In this document: in pieces, positions 27,401-34,725 of the stretch
Numbering within the stretch: position 1 is the first letter of the stretch
How the letters are laid out: every line of letters starts with the position of its first letter
NCBI RefSeq assembly: GCF_000013865.1
Contig: NC_007949.1
Span: forward strand, 62,001 to 126,000
DNA from: Polaromonas sp. JS666
GTDB taxonomy: Bacteria > Pseudomonadota > Gammaproteobacteria > Burkholderiales > Burkholderiaceae_C
Length of the DNA stretch: 64,000 nt
Reading direction: 5' to 3'
The notes under the pieces: generated by a model
The model's input: only the letters and a program-made list of their open reading frames with translations
The model's database searches: none
What the model was told of the DNA's origin: nothing
Translations under genes and position numbers: made by a program

Positions 27401-28180
27401 TGCGACTGGTTTGAGCCCATGGAGAGTGGCCCCTATATCGACCAATTGAACAAGGAAATGCAGGGCTTCTTCAGCCTGGCGGGCGAGTTCGTCCGTGTTC
27501 TGGATCTGTTTGAGCGCCGTGTTCAGACCTTCAACAGCGATTTGAGCAAAGCCCTGTCTGCGACCAAGCGCTTTGAACGCTTCCGGGACTTGTCCGTGAC
27601 GGTCAGCTCCAGCGTGAGCCAGCTGGACTACATCAAGGTATTGCGCCAGATGCAGGACAAGGGCAATCGCAATCCCATGGCCTACCGTTCGGTCATGCGT
27701 ACTGAGCAGGATCTGCCATCCGACGGAGATGCAGTCCTGGTGCGAACATTTAGGGACATCCTGCAGAACGATGGTGGTTTCAAGATCAACCTCAATGAGC
27801 AGGTAAAGCTGGAGTGCACTCTGTACGAGAATGGGCAACGCCGCACCATCAGCAATGAAGAAGAATTCCGATCGGTGTCGTCCAATGGGAACTCCGCGCT
27901 CATCACGGCCATGTTTCTCATGGGATTCGTGCAGATGATCCGCGGGGACTCCCCGGTACGTCTCACCTGGGTCACAGATGAAGTTTCTCGCTTCGACCCT
28001 AAAAATTTGGGCGCGTTTCTCCAGACGCTGGACCAGCACAAGATCGATGTCATCAGCGCATGCCCGAGCATCGACCCCGCTTTAGCGCGCTTCTTCCCCC
28101 GCCTGTCCATCTTTGAAGGCAATGGCGCCATCTATACGACAGAGCAACAATTCGCGGGAGCCACACATGGCCAAGATTGA
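24476..28180 (+). CDS. jetC: SMC/MukB-like ATPase of a Wadjet/Mks-type system
   Basis: The 1234-residue protein has a Walker A GDNGVGKTT at 38-46 and a Walker B TWVTDEV with Asp1168-Glu1169. Between them lie very long Lys/Glu/Gln/Ala-rich coiled coils with a globular break around residues 540-620, a MukB/JetC-like plan. In Wadjet this motor extrudes DNA loops on plasmids and delivers them to the JetD nuclease. It is the first gene of a four-gene operon and overlaps the next gene by 14 bp. In known Wadjet and MksFEBG operons the SMC gene is third, so the order here differs. A housekeeping-type Mks condensin is an alternative, but the fourth (Toprim) gene argues for defence. Confidence 0.85.
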   Translation: MPHQLRRIIAINIRNPNGGLPSGRIAELDPRGGVLAVGDNGVGKTTFLRLMPIFYGATPTQVLKGTGRSSMITYTLPDPSSAVAYEYERESATDLRTVVMHARAGEEAPQFHIIHGGYQETYFYDENNQYVGRDEFKARVEAMGVEVTRRLSLHQYRAVILNERLSTKEGIELRRLAALHSLGPRALYNLDQISAAMANERINFRDLQNIVLERVSDAHTVGVKPTNVRELKQNKESVSRWMEARAHLADILKRKPDAQRIKERVARIKGLHLELCSLHVAVKSALGQANIEHEQLLAQHKDHTNRFKEQDDAIQESIRGLVNTKEQADSAFQAKRAMVASAVDRQTHFERIDVPTMAVLDDTEADLQAQKASKESERDTLTKAAGDITRKRDERKGIIEQGASTQIADIDARSQQSLRDSMVSLKALNQAQEDALLALATPARLAEIAADRVKIGIAEGEVRQKLQNPVATAQTRADRKAADEDATRWADELTKAQREVNKTRDGHDTARRATDQSLAQLRLLEQEAQDLTGHMEQLQASLTPEAGSLLEFIRGGDPSMWANTAKLLEPALLARTDLYPTLAPDALDGVSTDGSVTVGPVSIRVQELDVPAWFDMQEVRDALERKQAQANQVADALKQATETARKLGAQAKQAETAYEGAKAHESLTQAALDSARQKKGRLDKVVLEEERAFKESATAERSTLQERSRSLDAEEKRISQGIEAARQAIRDDFKAQRDRQDQADQNAELRFKTEKQAVQSRKDDDLARLQDDYERSLAGMGLDPRRVSDLETAIQKLGAQLDSIARNRHEVSAWREFCREQLPSLESDKLERDRLEQRARDVGKQLQGERERSDALAAQVKQTLDDIDRSIEVRKREAQRLEDLLTHGLKDFLDHVPAHLHVDWSVPDLENSIKSRRSAMETEADELQKDNRSLRNELVKHPGGPADWLDHKERDLPDRQILLPHQYLCAQAEVLCDWFEPMESGPYIDQLNKEMQGFFSLAGEFVRVLDLFERRVQTFNSDLSKALSATKRFERFRDLSVTVSSSVSQLDYIKVLRQMQDKGNRNPMAYRSVMRTEQDLPSDGDAVLVRTFRDILQNDGGFKINLNEQVKLECTLYENGQRRTISNEEEFRSVSSNGNSALITAMFLMGFVQMIRGDSPVRLTWVTDEVSRFDPKNLGAFLQTLDQHKIDVISACPSIDPALARFFPRLSIFEGNGAIYTTEQQFAGATHGQD

Positions 28181-28841
28181 ATCAGCCCTCAAGCACCTTG
28201 CCAAAGGTGACTTCATCTGCCCCGTGCACTACCCGGAAGAGTTCGACGCTCTCCAGGACCCCATCGGTCGGAACAAGGCTACGGAGTGGCTGCAGACCAT
28301 TGGATACCGGCTGGCCCGGTTGAGCGATGACGGCGCCTTCTTCATGGCTTACGAGGTGCCAACGGTTGAAATGCGCAACCGCTTCCGTGAAGACCTCAAA
28401 ACCATCCGCAACCGCCTGGAGCCCTATGTGGGGTTCATGGAAACTTTGCGTCAGGCCCAGGGCCGCAATCCCCAGATCCATGCAGGCGACATGGTGTGGC
28501 TCACTGAAATCAGCGAACAGGTGCGCGGCTCAGCGCTGCTGGACCGCCGCCTGTCAGACATGCGGGAATTAGCCGATGCACGGGTGGCAGACGGTGGGGC
28601 GACCATCCACCGCGTTCAGCGCATGTTCAACTTGCTGGAAAACGAAGGCTACCTGGTGGAAACAAACACGACCAGCAAAGGCTACACGTTCACGGGCAAA
28701 GTCGAGTATTTGTACCAGCTCATAGCCTTCATAGCTGAAAACACACCGCACCTCTCCGATGACGAGGTTGTAGACCAACTCGACAGCCAGACGCGGATCG
28801 ACACATCGGGCCCTGCCGCTGGGGGAGCGCCCCAGTCATGA
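28167..28841 (+). CDS. jetB: MukE/JetB-like subunit
   Basis: The start is the ATG at 28167 (MAKIESALKHLAKGDFICPV) with GGGAG upstream, overlapping the SMC gene by 14 bp. The 224-residue product is a tandem winged-helix type protein, seen in DGAFFMAYEVPT, RVQRMFNLLENEGYL and YTFTGKVEYLYQLIAF. Size and position suit the KITE subunit (MukE, MksE, JetB) that binds the kleisin and DNA. Its stop overlaps the next start as ATGA. Confidence 0.75.
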   Translation: MAKIESALKHLAKGDFICPVHYPEEFDALQDPIGRNKATEWLQTIGYRLARLSDDGAFFMAYEVPTVEMRNRFREDLKTIRNRLEPYVGFMETLRQAQGRNPQIHAGDMVWLTEISEQVRGSALLDRRLSDMRELADARVADGGATIHRVQRMFNLLENEGYLVETNTTSKGYTFTGKVEYLYQLIAFIAENTPHLSDDEVVDQLDSQTRIDTSGPAAGGAPQS

Positions 28842-30061
28842 GTTCGCCCATCAAGGATGTGCTGAAAGCGCTTCACCACAACGCGGACGTGGTGGAGCAG
28901 GCCTTACATGGGGTCATCGAATCCGAAGGCACGAACAGCAACCCATCCATTGCCGCACTTCGACAGGCAAGCGCCCTGCGTGCCGCCGGCGAAGATGGCT
29001 ACCGCTTACACCCGCGCCTGCGCGAATACCTTCACGATCATCTGCAGCTCTTTCCAGCGTTCCAGAGCTTGGCTGAAATCGGCTCTCGTATCTCGCAGGT
29101 CAACAATCTGTGGATGGAGGTGGACGATGTACGCCGTTCCGCTGACACCGAGACAGTGAACACCATCGTGGACACTATTCAGACCACGGTCTTCGACATT
29201 GCCGATAGCGTGGACCGCAACATGCTGTTCCTGCAGACCCTGATGTCCACCAGGTATGGCAACGTGCGCTCGCTGGAAGCCAAGAAAAGCCAAAACCGGT
29301 TCTACCAGCAGCAGACCAACACCTTGGCCGATGATCTGACGCGCTTGTCCAGGGTGTGCGACAAGGTGGAACACGAAGCCAGCACGCGGGGGATGGAAGA
29401 CCTGGCACGTTTCATACGGCGAAACCTGCTTTCCCGCATCCTGGTTTGGCAACAGTCCATGTCCGAAATGCAGACCCATCTCAGCAAAGAGATATACCGA
29501 ATGCGGGAGGTCGAGCGCAACCACAAGCTGCTCGCACGCATGGATATGCTTCTCCGGCAACAGCCAGGATGGCGTGGATTTGAGGCCGATTTGGGAGGTG
29601 ACATACCCGATTTCCTGATGGCTGCGTCGTTGCCTGCGATCGGGGCCCATGTAGAGCCTTTGGACACGGACGCCCAGATCTTCGATGAGATGCAAAAGCT
29701 CGCCGCCTCGCTGCCAGCCAAGCAGATTGAGCCTGAACCATTGGAAGTGAAACGCTATACCCGCGTGATCGACCCACCCTATGAGCAGGAGCAATCGGAC
29801 GCCGCCGTAGCACTTGAGCGCCTGATTCAGACAGTCCAAACATCTACCTCAGAAATGTCCCTGATGGACTGGCGGCTGACCGACGACAAGGCCCAGAGCG
29901 TGGAGCCTCATATTTGGCTCGTGTTCGCTGTGATGGGGCTGCGCGGCCGGAAGTTGCCGGTGAGCCTGGTCAACAACGGCGCGAGGCCTGGAGAGCGGTT
30001 CTCGCACTCCTTTGGCGATGCCATTGCGCACCCAGCAACCGCAGCGCGAGCTAATGCATGA
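28838..30061 (+). CDS. jetA: MukF/JetA-like kleisin subunit
   Basis: The 407-residue protein begins with a winged-helix-like region (YRLHPRLREYLHDHL). A long helical middle follows with ISQVNNLWMEVDDVRRSAD-type helices, a feature of MukF/MksF kleisins, and the end is a small domain. It would bridge the SMC heads and hold the MukE-like subunits. It overlaps its neighbours on both sides by ATGA, so all four proteins are probably made in fixed ratio. Assignment rests on size, helix pattern and operon position. Confidence 0.75.
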   Translation: MSSPIKDVLKALHHNADVVEQALHGVIESEGTNSNPSIAALRQASALRAAGEDGYRLHPRLREYLHDHLQLFPAFQSLAEIGSRISQVNNLWMEVDDVRRSADTETVNTIVDTIQTTVFDIADSVDRNMLFLQTLMSTRYGNVRSLEAKKSQNRFYQQQTNTLADDLTRLSRVCDKVEHEASTRGMEDLARFIRRNLLSRILVWQQSMSEMQTHLSKEIYRMREVERNHKLLARMDMLLRQQPGWRGFEADLGGDIPDFLMAASLPAIGAHVEPLDTDAQIFDEMQKLAASLPAKQIEPEPLEVKRYTRVIDPPYEQEQSDAAVALERLIQTVQTSTSEMSLMDWRLTDDKAQSVEPHIWLVFAVMGLRGRKLPVSLVNNGARPGERFSHSFGDAIAHPATAARANA

Positions 30062-30858
30062 ATCCACGAATAGTCGATTACCTCAGGAGACTCGTTGCCG
30101 ACAGCGCACCCGAGCGGCGCCACGGTGAAATAGCGGACAGATTGGCCGGCGCGGAAGGAATCGGCAAAATCAAAGGTGCGCGGGTGCTCTACACCGATGA
30201 CGACTTCGCGAAAGCTCGGAACCTGCTCACCTCGCGGGGATTTGACATCAGTGCACCAGCGGGTGACTTTTCCCGTAGCAACGCACCGCGGGGAAGTTCC
30301 GAAAAGTCCGGCGCGCTGCGTGTCACCGACGATCTGGTCGCAGTGGTCCCAATAGGGATGCCAGCCCTTCAACACCTTCCAGGGAGCGTACTCACACTTG
30401 GTTCGCATGCCGCGCAGGCCTTGCCCTACGAGGTCTTGCTTGTCAGCGAAAACCTGGAACCCATGCTCCAAATGCATACCTACAGTTGGATGGGGACCTA
30501 CACAAGAGGACGGCCAACACTGGCCTTGTTTCGCGGAGCACCAGGTTACTTCCGCACCGATGTAGCTGCAGGCTTCATTCAGCGAGACACGCGCCCCACA
30601 CTAGCCTTCTTCGACTTTGACCCCAAAGGACTGTCTATGGCGGCTTCTCTCCCACGACGGGAAGCTCTATGCATGCCATCTTGGCCGGAGTTGCAGGCTG
30701 CAACGCTGCGGAACAGGCGCACCAATCTGTTCACGCAATCACTACACACCAGTCGGCCGCACCTCGATCGTCCTGGCCACGATCAGGACATTGCACTGGC
30801 GTGGAGCCGGCTCAAGGAGTTGGCCCTTGGCTTGGATCAGGAACACTTCCCTCGCTGA
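30058..30858 (+). CDS. jetD: Short Toprim nuclease subunit, JetD/MksG-like
   Basis: The 266-residue protein has a winged-helix-like N-terminus (to about residue 70). A Toprim-like C-terminal part follows with LLVSENLEP (Glu131) and FFDFDPKGL (Asp186, Asp188), the acidic set that binds metal in JetD and topoisomerase VI-A. In Wadjet this subunit cleaves the extruded plasmid. It is much shorter than the ~380 residues I associate with JetD, mainly because the N-terminal arm is reduced. It starts at ATGA overlapping the kleisin gene. Confidence 0.8.
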   Translation: MNPRIVDYLRRLVADSAPERRHGEIADRLAGAEGIGKIKGARVLYTDDDFAKARNLLTSRGFDISAPAGDFSRSNAPRGSSEKSGALRVTDDLVAVVPIGMPALQHLPGSVLTLGSHAAQALPYEVLLVSENLEPMLQMHTYSWMGTYTRGRPTLALFRGAPGYFRTDVAAGFIQRDTRPTLAFFDFDPKGLSMAASLPRREALCMPSWPELQAATLRNRRTNLFTQSLHTSRPHLDRPGHDQDIALAWSRLKELALGLDQEHFPR

Positions 30859-30998
30859 TTGGCCGGGCAAAAATGGGGCTGGGCCAGGCCAACAGCCGGC
30901 GTGGGCATGGACGCAAGCCCAGCAGGTCCCCAGAACGACACTTGACTTGGCCGAAGCCTAATTACGACGACCCCAAGGGCACACAGAGAGGTGTTCTC

Positions 30999-31346
30999 TT
31001 ACGAACTCGGAGTCCTTGTGGAAATCTCAGCCGCCCGCTGCAGCAGGCCCTGGCAGTAGGCTTGGGGGTAGTGCGACTGACAGGCCTTCCAAAAGGCGTT
31101 ACGGTGCTCTACAGCAGCCTCCGCTACCGCCTGCGCGGCTACCTCCTGCACAAGCTTGCCACGCAAGCCCACGCAATCATCCACGCTGGCCACTCCGACC
31201 AACCGACAGCTGCGCAAAGCTGCCACAAGCAGGGATGCGGAGACGGAAGCGTGAGTCGACACTTCACGCTCGATGACCTCGGCCGAAGGCTTGCATCCAG
31301 CTACCAGCAGCGCAAGGGCTACCACCCCGAAAGCGAACTTAGGCAT
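30999..31346 (-). CDS. Small lipoprotein
   Basis: The 115-residue protein has a lipoprotein signal: basic start MPKFAFGVVALALL, lipobox LVAGC. The mature part carries four Cys (SCRL, DDCVG, KACQ, AYCQG) that could form disulfides. Such exported proteins are common in plasmid transfer or entry-exclusion regions, but no named family was recognised. It is convergent with the Wadjet-like operon. Confidence 0.65.
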   Translation of the reverse strand: MPKFAFGVVALALLVAGCKPSAEVIEREVSTHASVSASLLVAALRSCRLVGVASVDDCVGLRGKLVQEVAAQAVAEAAVEHRNAFWKACQSHYPQAYCQGLLQRAAEISTRTPSS

Positions 31347-31558
31347 ACGGCCCCCTTTTTCCGCAATCTTAGCTGCCTGGCAGTGTCAGTTCATTGAGTG
31401 GTGGGGACCTGACCAATGGTCCGAAAGCAACAATCTGCCAAATTATTTGTAGGCGTGGGCATTTCCACGGCTCAATGCACTACTTTCCGTCCGTTGACTG
31501 GCAGCCATTAGACAAGTTCGTGCCTTACAGTTCCTCCATCACTCACTAGGAGTCTGCT

Positions 31559-33028
31559 GTGGCCAGTGCCACCCAATCAAAACTTACCGCGGCTCAATCT
31601 AAATCCGTTCGCATCCTTGCGAGCGGTGAGCAATTCGACTTGAAACGGTTGAGCGATCCATCGCAGGCCGAGAACTTTCAAGCCGCGCTCGACGAAGCAC
31701 GTCACAAATTCGGCCACGCCCTGTGCATGTGCCGCCCCACTCCCCTGAAATTGCAGGTACGCCTCAGAGAAGGAAAGTACCACCTGGCTGTTTGGCCAGA
31801 GCAGGGGCCAATGCATGATAGCTCTTGCATTTTCTTCCGCGAAGACGAAGCTGGCCCTGAAACAGAGATCACCACTCAGGTGAAAGAAAACGAGGATGGA
31901 AGCCGGGAAATCCGCCTGACCTTCACTCTGGACCGTACGACCCTTGCGAGCACGCCACGGCCACAAACTGCCTCCCGCTTGAGCGTTGACGATCACAAGC
32001 TGCCCGAACAGGCATCGCTGCGTGGCCTGTTGCATTTGCTGTGGGCAGAAGCGAACCTCACGCGCTGGCATCCGAGCTGGGAGCGTGACTGGGGCCGCGC
32101 GCGCTACGAACTCATCCAGGCCGCCAGTCACCTCACCATCAAAGGCGCACCGCTTAGTGAGCGCCTGTACGTGCCACGGCCCTACCGTGAGTCGATGAAG
32201 GATGAAATTAACCGCGAGTGGGACAGGTTTACCCGCAGTCTTGCCCGTGGACAGGTTGAAGTCATCAAAAGCGCCCTGATTGTGGCCCCAGTTCGAAAGT
32301 TCGTTGAGCATCCTGCCCAGGAGGGCGGAAAATCAACGGCCCTCATGCACCTGCGTCATATGCGCAGTCCAATTGGCCTGAATGAGGCGACTTACGCATT
32401 CCTGCAAAACCAGTGCAAAACCGCGGTACGTCGTGTCTTCGTCAATGCAGAGGAACACGAGCGCGAGAATGAACCGCGCCCGGCGGGCTGGATCCATCTG
32501 CCGCAGCCGGAGGTCATTGCCATTGCCCACGTCGAAGCGAACACCCGGGGCGCAATTTGGGCTCGCGGCGTTTGGCTGTTGTCCGTGCACCCGCGAGTGT
32601 TCATCCCGGCCGGAAACACCGATGACATCCTTCTGATTGACGCATTGATGCGTGGTGGCCACCAGTTCAGCCGCCTGCTTACCTCGCAGCAGCCGATGGC
32701 CCGCACCCGGCCCGAGTGGACGCTGCGACACGTGTATGACCCCAATGGGGTGCCGGTGCCACGGGCAGCGCTTGAGATCTTGAGCAATGGCGCGATGCCG
32801 GAGTTCGTGAGCAAGCGTGCTGAACTCGCGGACGCACTGGCCGCCAAAGGCATGCCGGTGTGGACGTGGACGCCAATGGGGCGCCAGCTCGATCGGGTGG
32901 TTCCACCCCTTCCCCCGCCAGAAGGCATGCAAAAGAGTAGCGCCTTGCAAACGCTTCGTGCAATTGCTTCTGCACCAGGCACTTTTTATGCCTACGGCTC
33001 AGGCAATGAGCGCCAATTTAACCGTTAA
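31559..33028 (+). CDS. DUF1173-type protein
   Basis: The start is a GTG with AGGAG 7 nt upstream. The 489-residue protein opens with a strand-rich region holding CMCRP and SCIFF cysteines. It continues through LLHLLWAEANLTRWHPSW and ends with a region of HVYDPNGVPVPRAALEIL and MPVWTWTPM. This pattern recalls the DUF1173 family, found on large proteobacterial plasmids and integrative elements and of unknown function. It heads a three- or four-gene series with two bactofilins. Confidence 0.65.
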   Translation: MASATQSKLTAAQSKSVRILASGEQFDLKRLSDPSQAENFQAALDEARHKFGHALCMCRPTPLKLQVRLREGKYHLAVWPEQGPMHDSSCIFFREDEAGPETEITTQVKENEDGSREIRLTFTLDRTTLASTPRPQTASRLSVDDHKLPEQASLRGLLHLLWAEANLTRWHPSWERDWGRARYELIQAASHLTIKGAPLSERLYVPRPYRESMKDEINREWDRFTRSLARGQVEVIKSALIVAPVRKFVEHPAQEGGKSTALMHLRHMRSPIGLNEATYAFLQNQCKTAVRRVFVNAEEHERENEPRPAGWIHLPQPEVIAIAHVEANTRGAIWARGVWLLSVHPRVFIPAGNTDDILLIDALMRGGHQFSRLLTSQQPMARTRPEWTLRHVYDPNGVPVPRAALEILSNGAMPEFVSKRAELADALAAKGMPVWTWTPMGRQLDRVVPPLPPPEGMQKSSALQTLRAIASAPGTFYAYGSGNERQFNR

Positions 33029-33039
33029 AGGAGAGCTAC

Positions 33040-33624
33040 ATGATGACAACCGCAACCACCCCAGGATCCGAGGCCCAAGGCGTAGCCACGCTTCACCCGC
33101 CCCTGTCCCGAATCCCCGACATGCTGAGAGCCGAAGTCGCGGCTGTTGCACCGGCACTGCCCGATCCAGCGTCTACGCCACTGGTGGCGACAGCAGCACA
33201 AATACTGCGCCCCGCAACTGAACCTTTGCGCTTTGTCCAGAAGGTCAGCGAGTCCCGCCATGCATCCGTACAGCAGGCCTCCGACCAGGTCCGTGAAGAC
33301 CGTATTTGTGTCCTGCCCAAAGGGCTGACATTTACTGGAGAAGCACACTACCCATGCGACGTGCGAATTGACGGCATCGTGGATGGCACGGTGACTGCCG
33401 AACCAAACCGCACGATCACGGTCGAAAGTGAGGGTAAGTTCAAGGGTTCGCTCAAGGCAACCCATGTCCGCATCAATGGCGAAGCCGATGGCGACATTGC
33501 CGCTACTGGTGGGCTTGCCAGTTTTGGCCAGAAATCGGTTTTCAAGGGTCACATTACCTATGGCCGCCTGACGATTGCCGAAGGTGCCGATGTCGAAGCT
33601 TCCATGAAGAAGCTCGCCGCCTGA
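33040..33624 (+). CDS. Bactofilin (polymer-forming cytoskeletal protein), first of two
   Basis: AAAGGAGAGC precedes the ATG. A disordered N-terminus of ~90 residues leads to a bactofilin beta-helix (about 95-190) with repeated short strands: VRIDGIVDGTV, FKGSLKATHVRINGEADGDI, FKGHITYGRLTIAEGADVE. Bactofilins assemble without nucleotide into membrane-linked filaments. A second, different bactofilin gene follows 37 bp after. Confidence 0.85.
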   Translation: MMTTATTPGSEAQGVATLHPPLSRIPDMLRAEVAAVAPALPDPASTPLVATAAQILRPATEPLRFVQKVSESRHASVQQASDQVREDRICVLPKGLTFTGEAHYPCDVRIDGIVDGTVTAEPNRTITVESEGKFKGSLKATHVRINGEADGDIAATGGLASFGQKSVFKGHITYGRLTIAEGADVEASMKKLAA

Positions 33625-33661
33625 TCCAGCCCCACAGCCAACGAATTAAAGGAATTTGATC

Positions 33662-34069
33662 ATGAACACATTGGCCACGCTTGCGAAGTCACCCGAGCCC
33701 CGCCTCTTCCCGGCAACAATCCTTCAAACCCAATTCACGGTGCTGCCCAAGTCAGCGACCATGACAGGCGACATGGCGGCCTCCGAAGACCTTGGCATTC
33801 GTCTCGACGGTGAGTACACCGGCAAGATCGAGCTGGGAAAGGCGGGGTCCATCCATATCGCCGGCGGCGCAACTGTTACCACCGAGCTGATCATTGCGGA
33901 TTACATCTACGTAGAAGGCACGGTGAACGGCAAGCTCCACGCCCGAAAAGGCATGGAGCTCAGCCCCACGGCCAAAGTCAAGGGCAGCATCCAGTACGAC
34001 GCCGATCTGGACATGCACCCTGGTGCCCGCATTTCCGGCCAAATCAACGGCCCTGAGACCAACCTGTAA
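33662..34069 (+). CDS. Bactofilin, second of two
   Basis: AAAGGAAT precedes the ATG at 33662. The ~135-residue product has the bactofilin repeat pattern: IRLDGEYTGKI, IHIAGGATVTTELI, YVEGTVNGKLHARKGMEL, VKGSIQYDADL. It differs enough from the first copy to be a distinct subunit, so the two may co-polymerise. Its job on a plasmid is unknown; positioning of a transfer or partition apparatus is a guess. Confidence 0.85.
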   Translation: MNTLATLAKSPEPRLFPATILQTQFTVLPKSATMTGDMAASEDLGIRLDGEYTGKIELGKAGSIHIAGGATVTTELIIADYIYVEGTVNGKLHARKGMELSPTAKVKGSIQYDADLDMHPGARISGQINGPETNL

Positions 34070-34082
34070 TGCCAAGGGCTGC

Positions 34083-34709
34083 ATGAAAAGAAACGAAGAG
34101 CAGTTCTGGGCAAACTTGTTGGTGGGCAGCAAGCCGGGATGGTCGGTGAGCATGGCCGAATGTTGGGGCGAGAGCAGCGCAGCCCCGGCGCATCTATCAG
34201 CCAATGTCTACACCTTCGACACCAGCACCGGCTGGAGCGGAACCTGCGCGGTCACCCCTGACGACTTGATTCAGGCGGCGGACATTCTGGAAGGCTCCCC
34301 TATTAGGCGAAATGCGGCCATCGGCTACGCTCACCGTGAACTGGTCCGTGCAGCAGACGGGAAAGCCACTGCCAGGGAGGATGTCACTCGGCGCGCCATG
34401 GTGCTGAATATGTATTACATAGCCCAGTCACAAACACTGAAGGTGGTTCGTACGCGTTATGGCTCGGTGAGAGGGCACTGGCTGTGCTTGCTCTACCGCT
34501 TCACGCTGGGACAGAGCATGATTCGACCTGTTTTTCGAAGCAACGTTATCGGCCCCAAGTCAATGTCACAGGACATGCTTGCCCAGTGGGCCGGCGAAGT
34601 GATGCATGAGGACCGGAACGCCCAGGACTCTGGGCTGCAGCGCCAGCTGCGCGCCGGCAATGAACTGCTGCTTAAAGATCCCACAGCAGTCGTTCAACAT
34701 TCGAGGTGA
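34083..34709 (+). CDS. Unknown protein whose last codons run into a cassette junction
   Basis: The frame (MKRNEEQFWANLLVGSKPGW onwards) is about 208 residues with helical segments and basic C-terminal parts. The last ten or so codons (DPTAVVQHSR) are read from a CAGCAGTCGTTCAAC sequence that also occurs at an attC-like site (17644). The original C-terminus was therefore probably replaced when the cassette array joined here. The gene follows the bactofilins by 13 bp. Confidence 0.5.
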   Translation: MKRNEEQFWANLLVGSKPGWSVSMAECWGESSAAPAHLSANVYTFDTSTGWSGTCAVTPDDLIQAADILEGSPIRRNAAIGYAHRELVRAADGKATAREDVTRRAMVLNMYYIAQSQTLKVVRTRYGSVRGHWLCLLYRFTLGQSMIRPVFRSNVIGPKSMSQDMLAQWAGEVMHEDRNAQDSGLQRQLRAGNELLLKDPTAVVQHSR

Positions 34710-34725
34710 GGCGAGGGGTTAGCCG
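34684..34725 (-). other. Partial attC-like site after the 34726-36000 gene
   Basis: On the minus strand GGCTAACCCCTCGCCTCA begins 3 bp after the stop and runs to GTTGAACGACTGCTGTG, the same tail as at 17644-17656. The second core expected of a full attC is missing, so the site seems truncated by the junction to the bactofilin region. Confidence 0.45.

Noticed and set aside
27125..28039. 304-codon minus-strand frame opposite the SMC gene
   Set aside because: Antisense shadow within the coiled-coil and Walker B coding region of the plus-strand gene.
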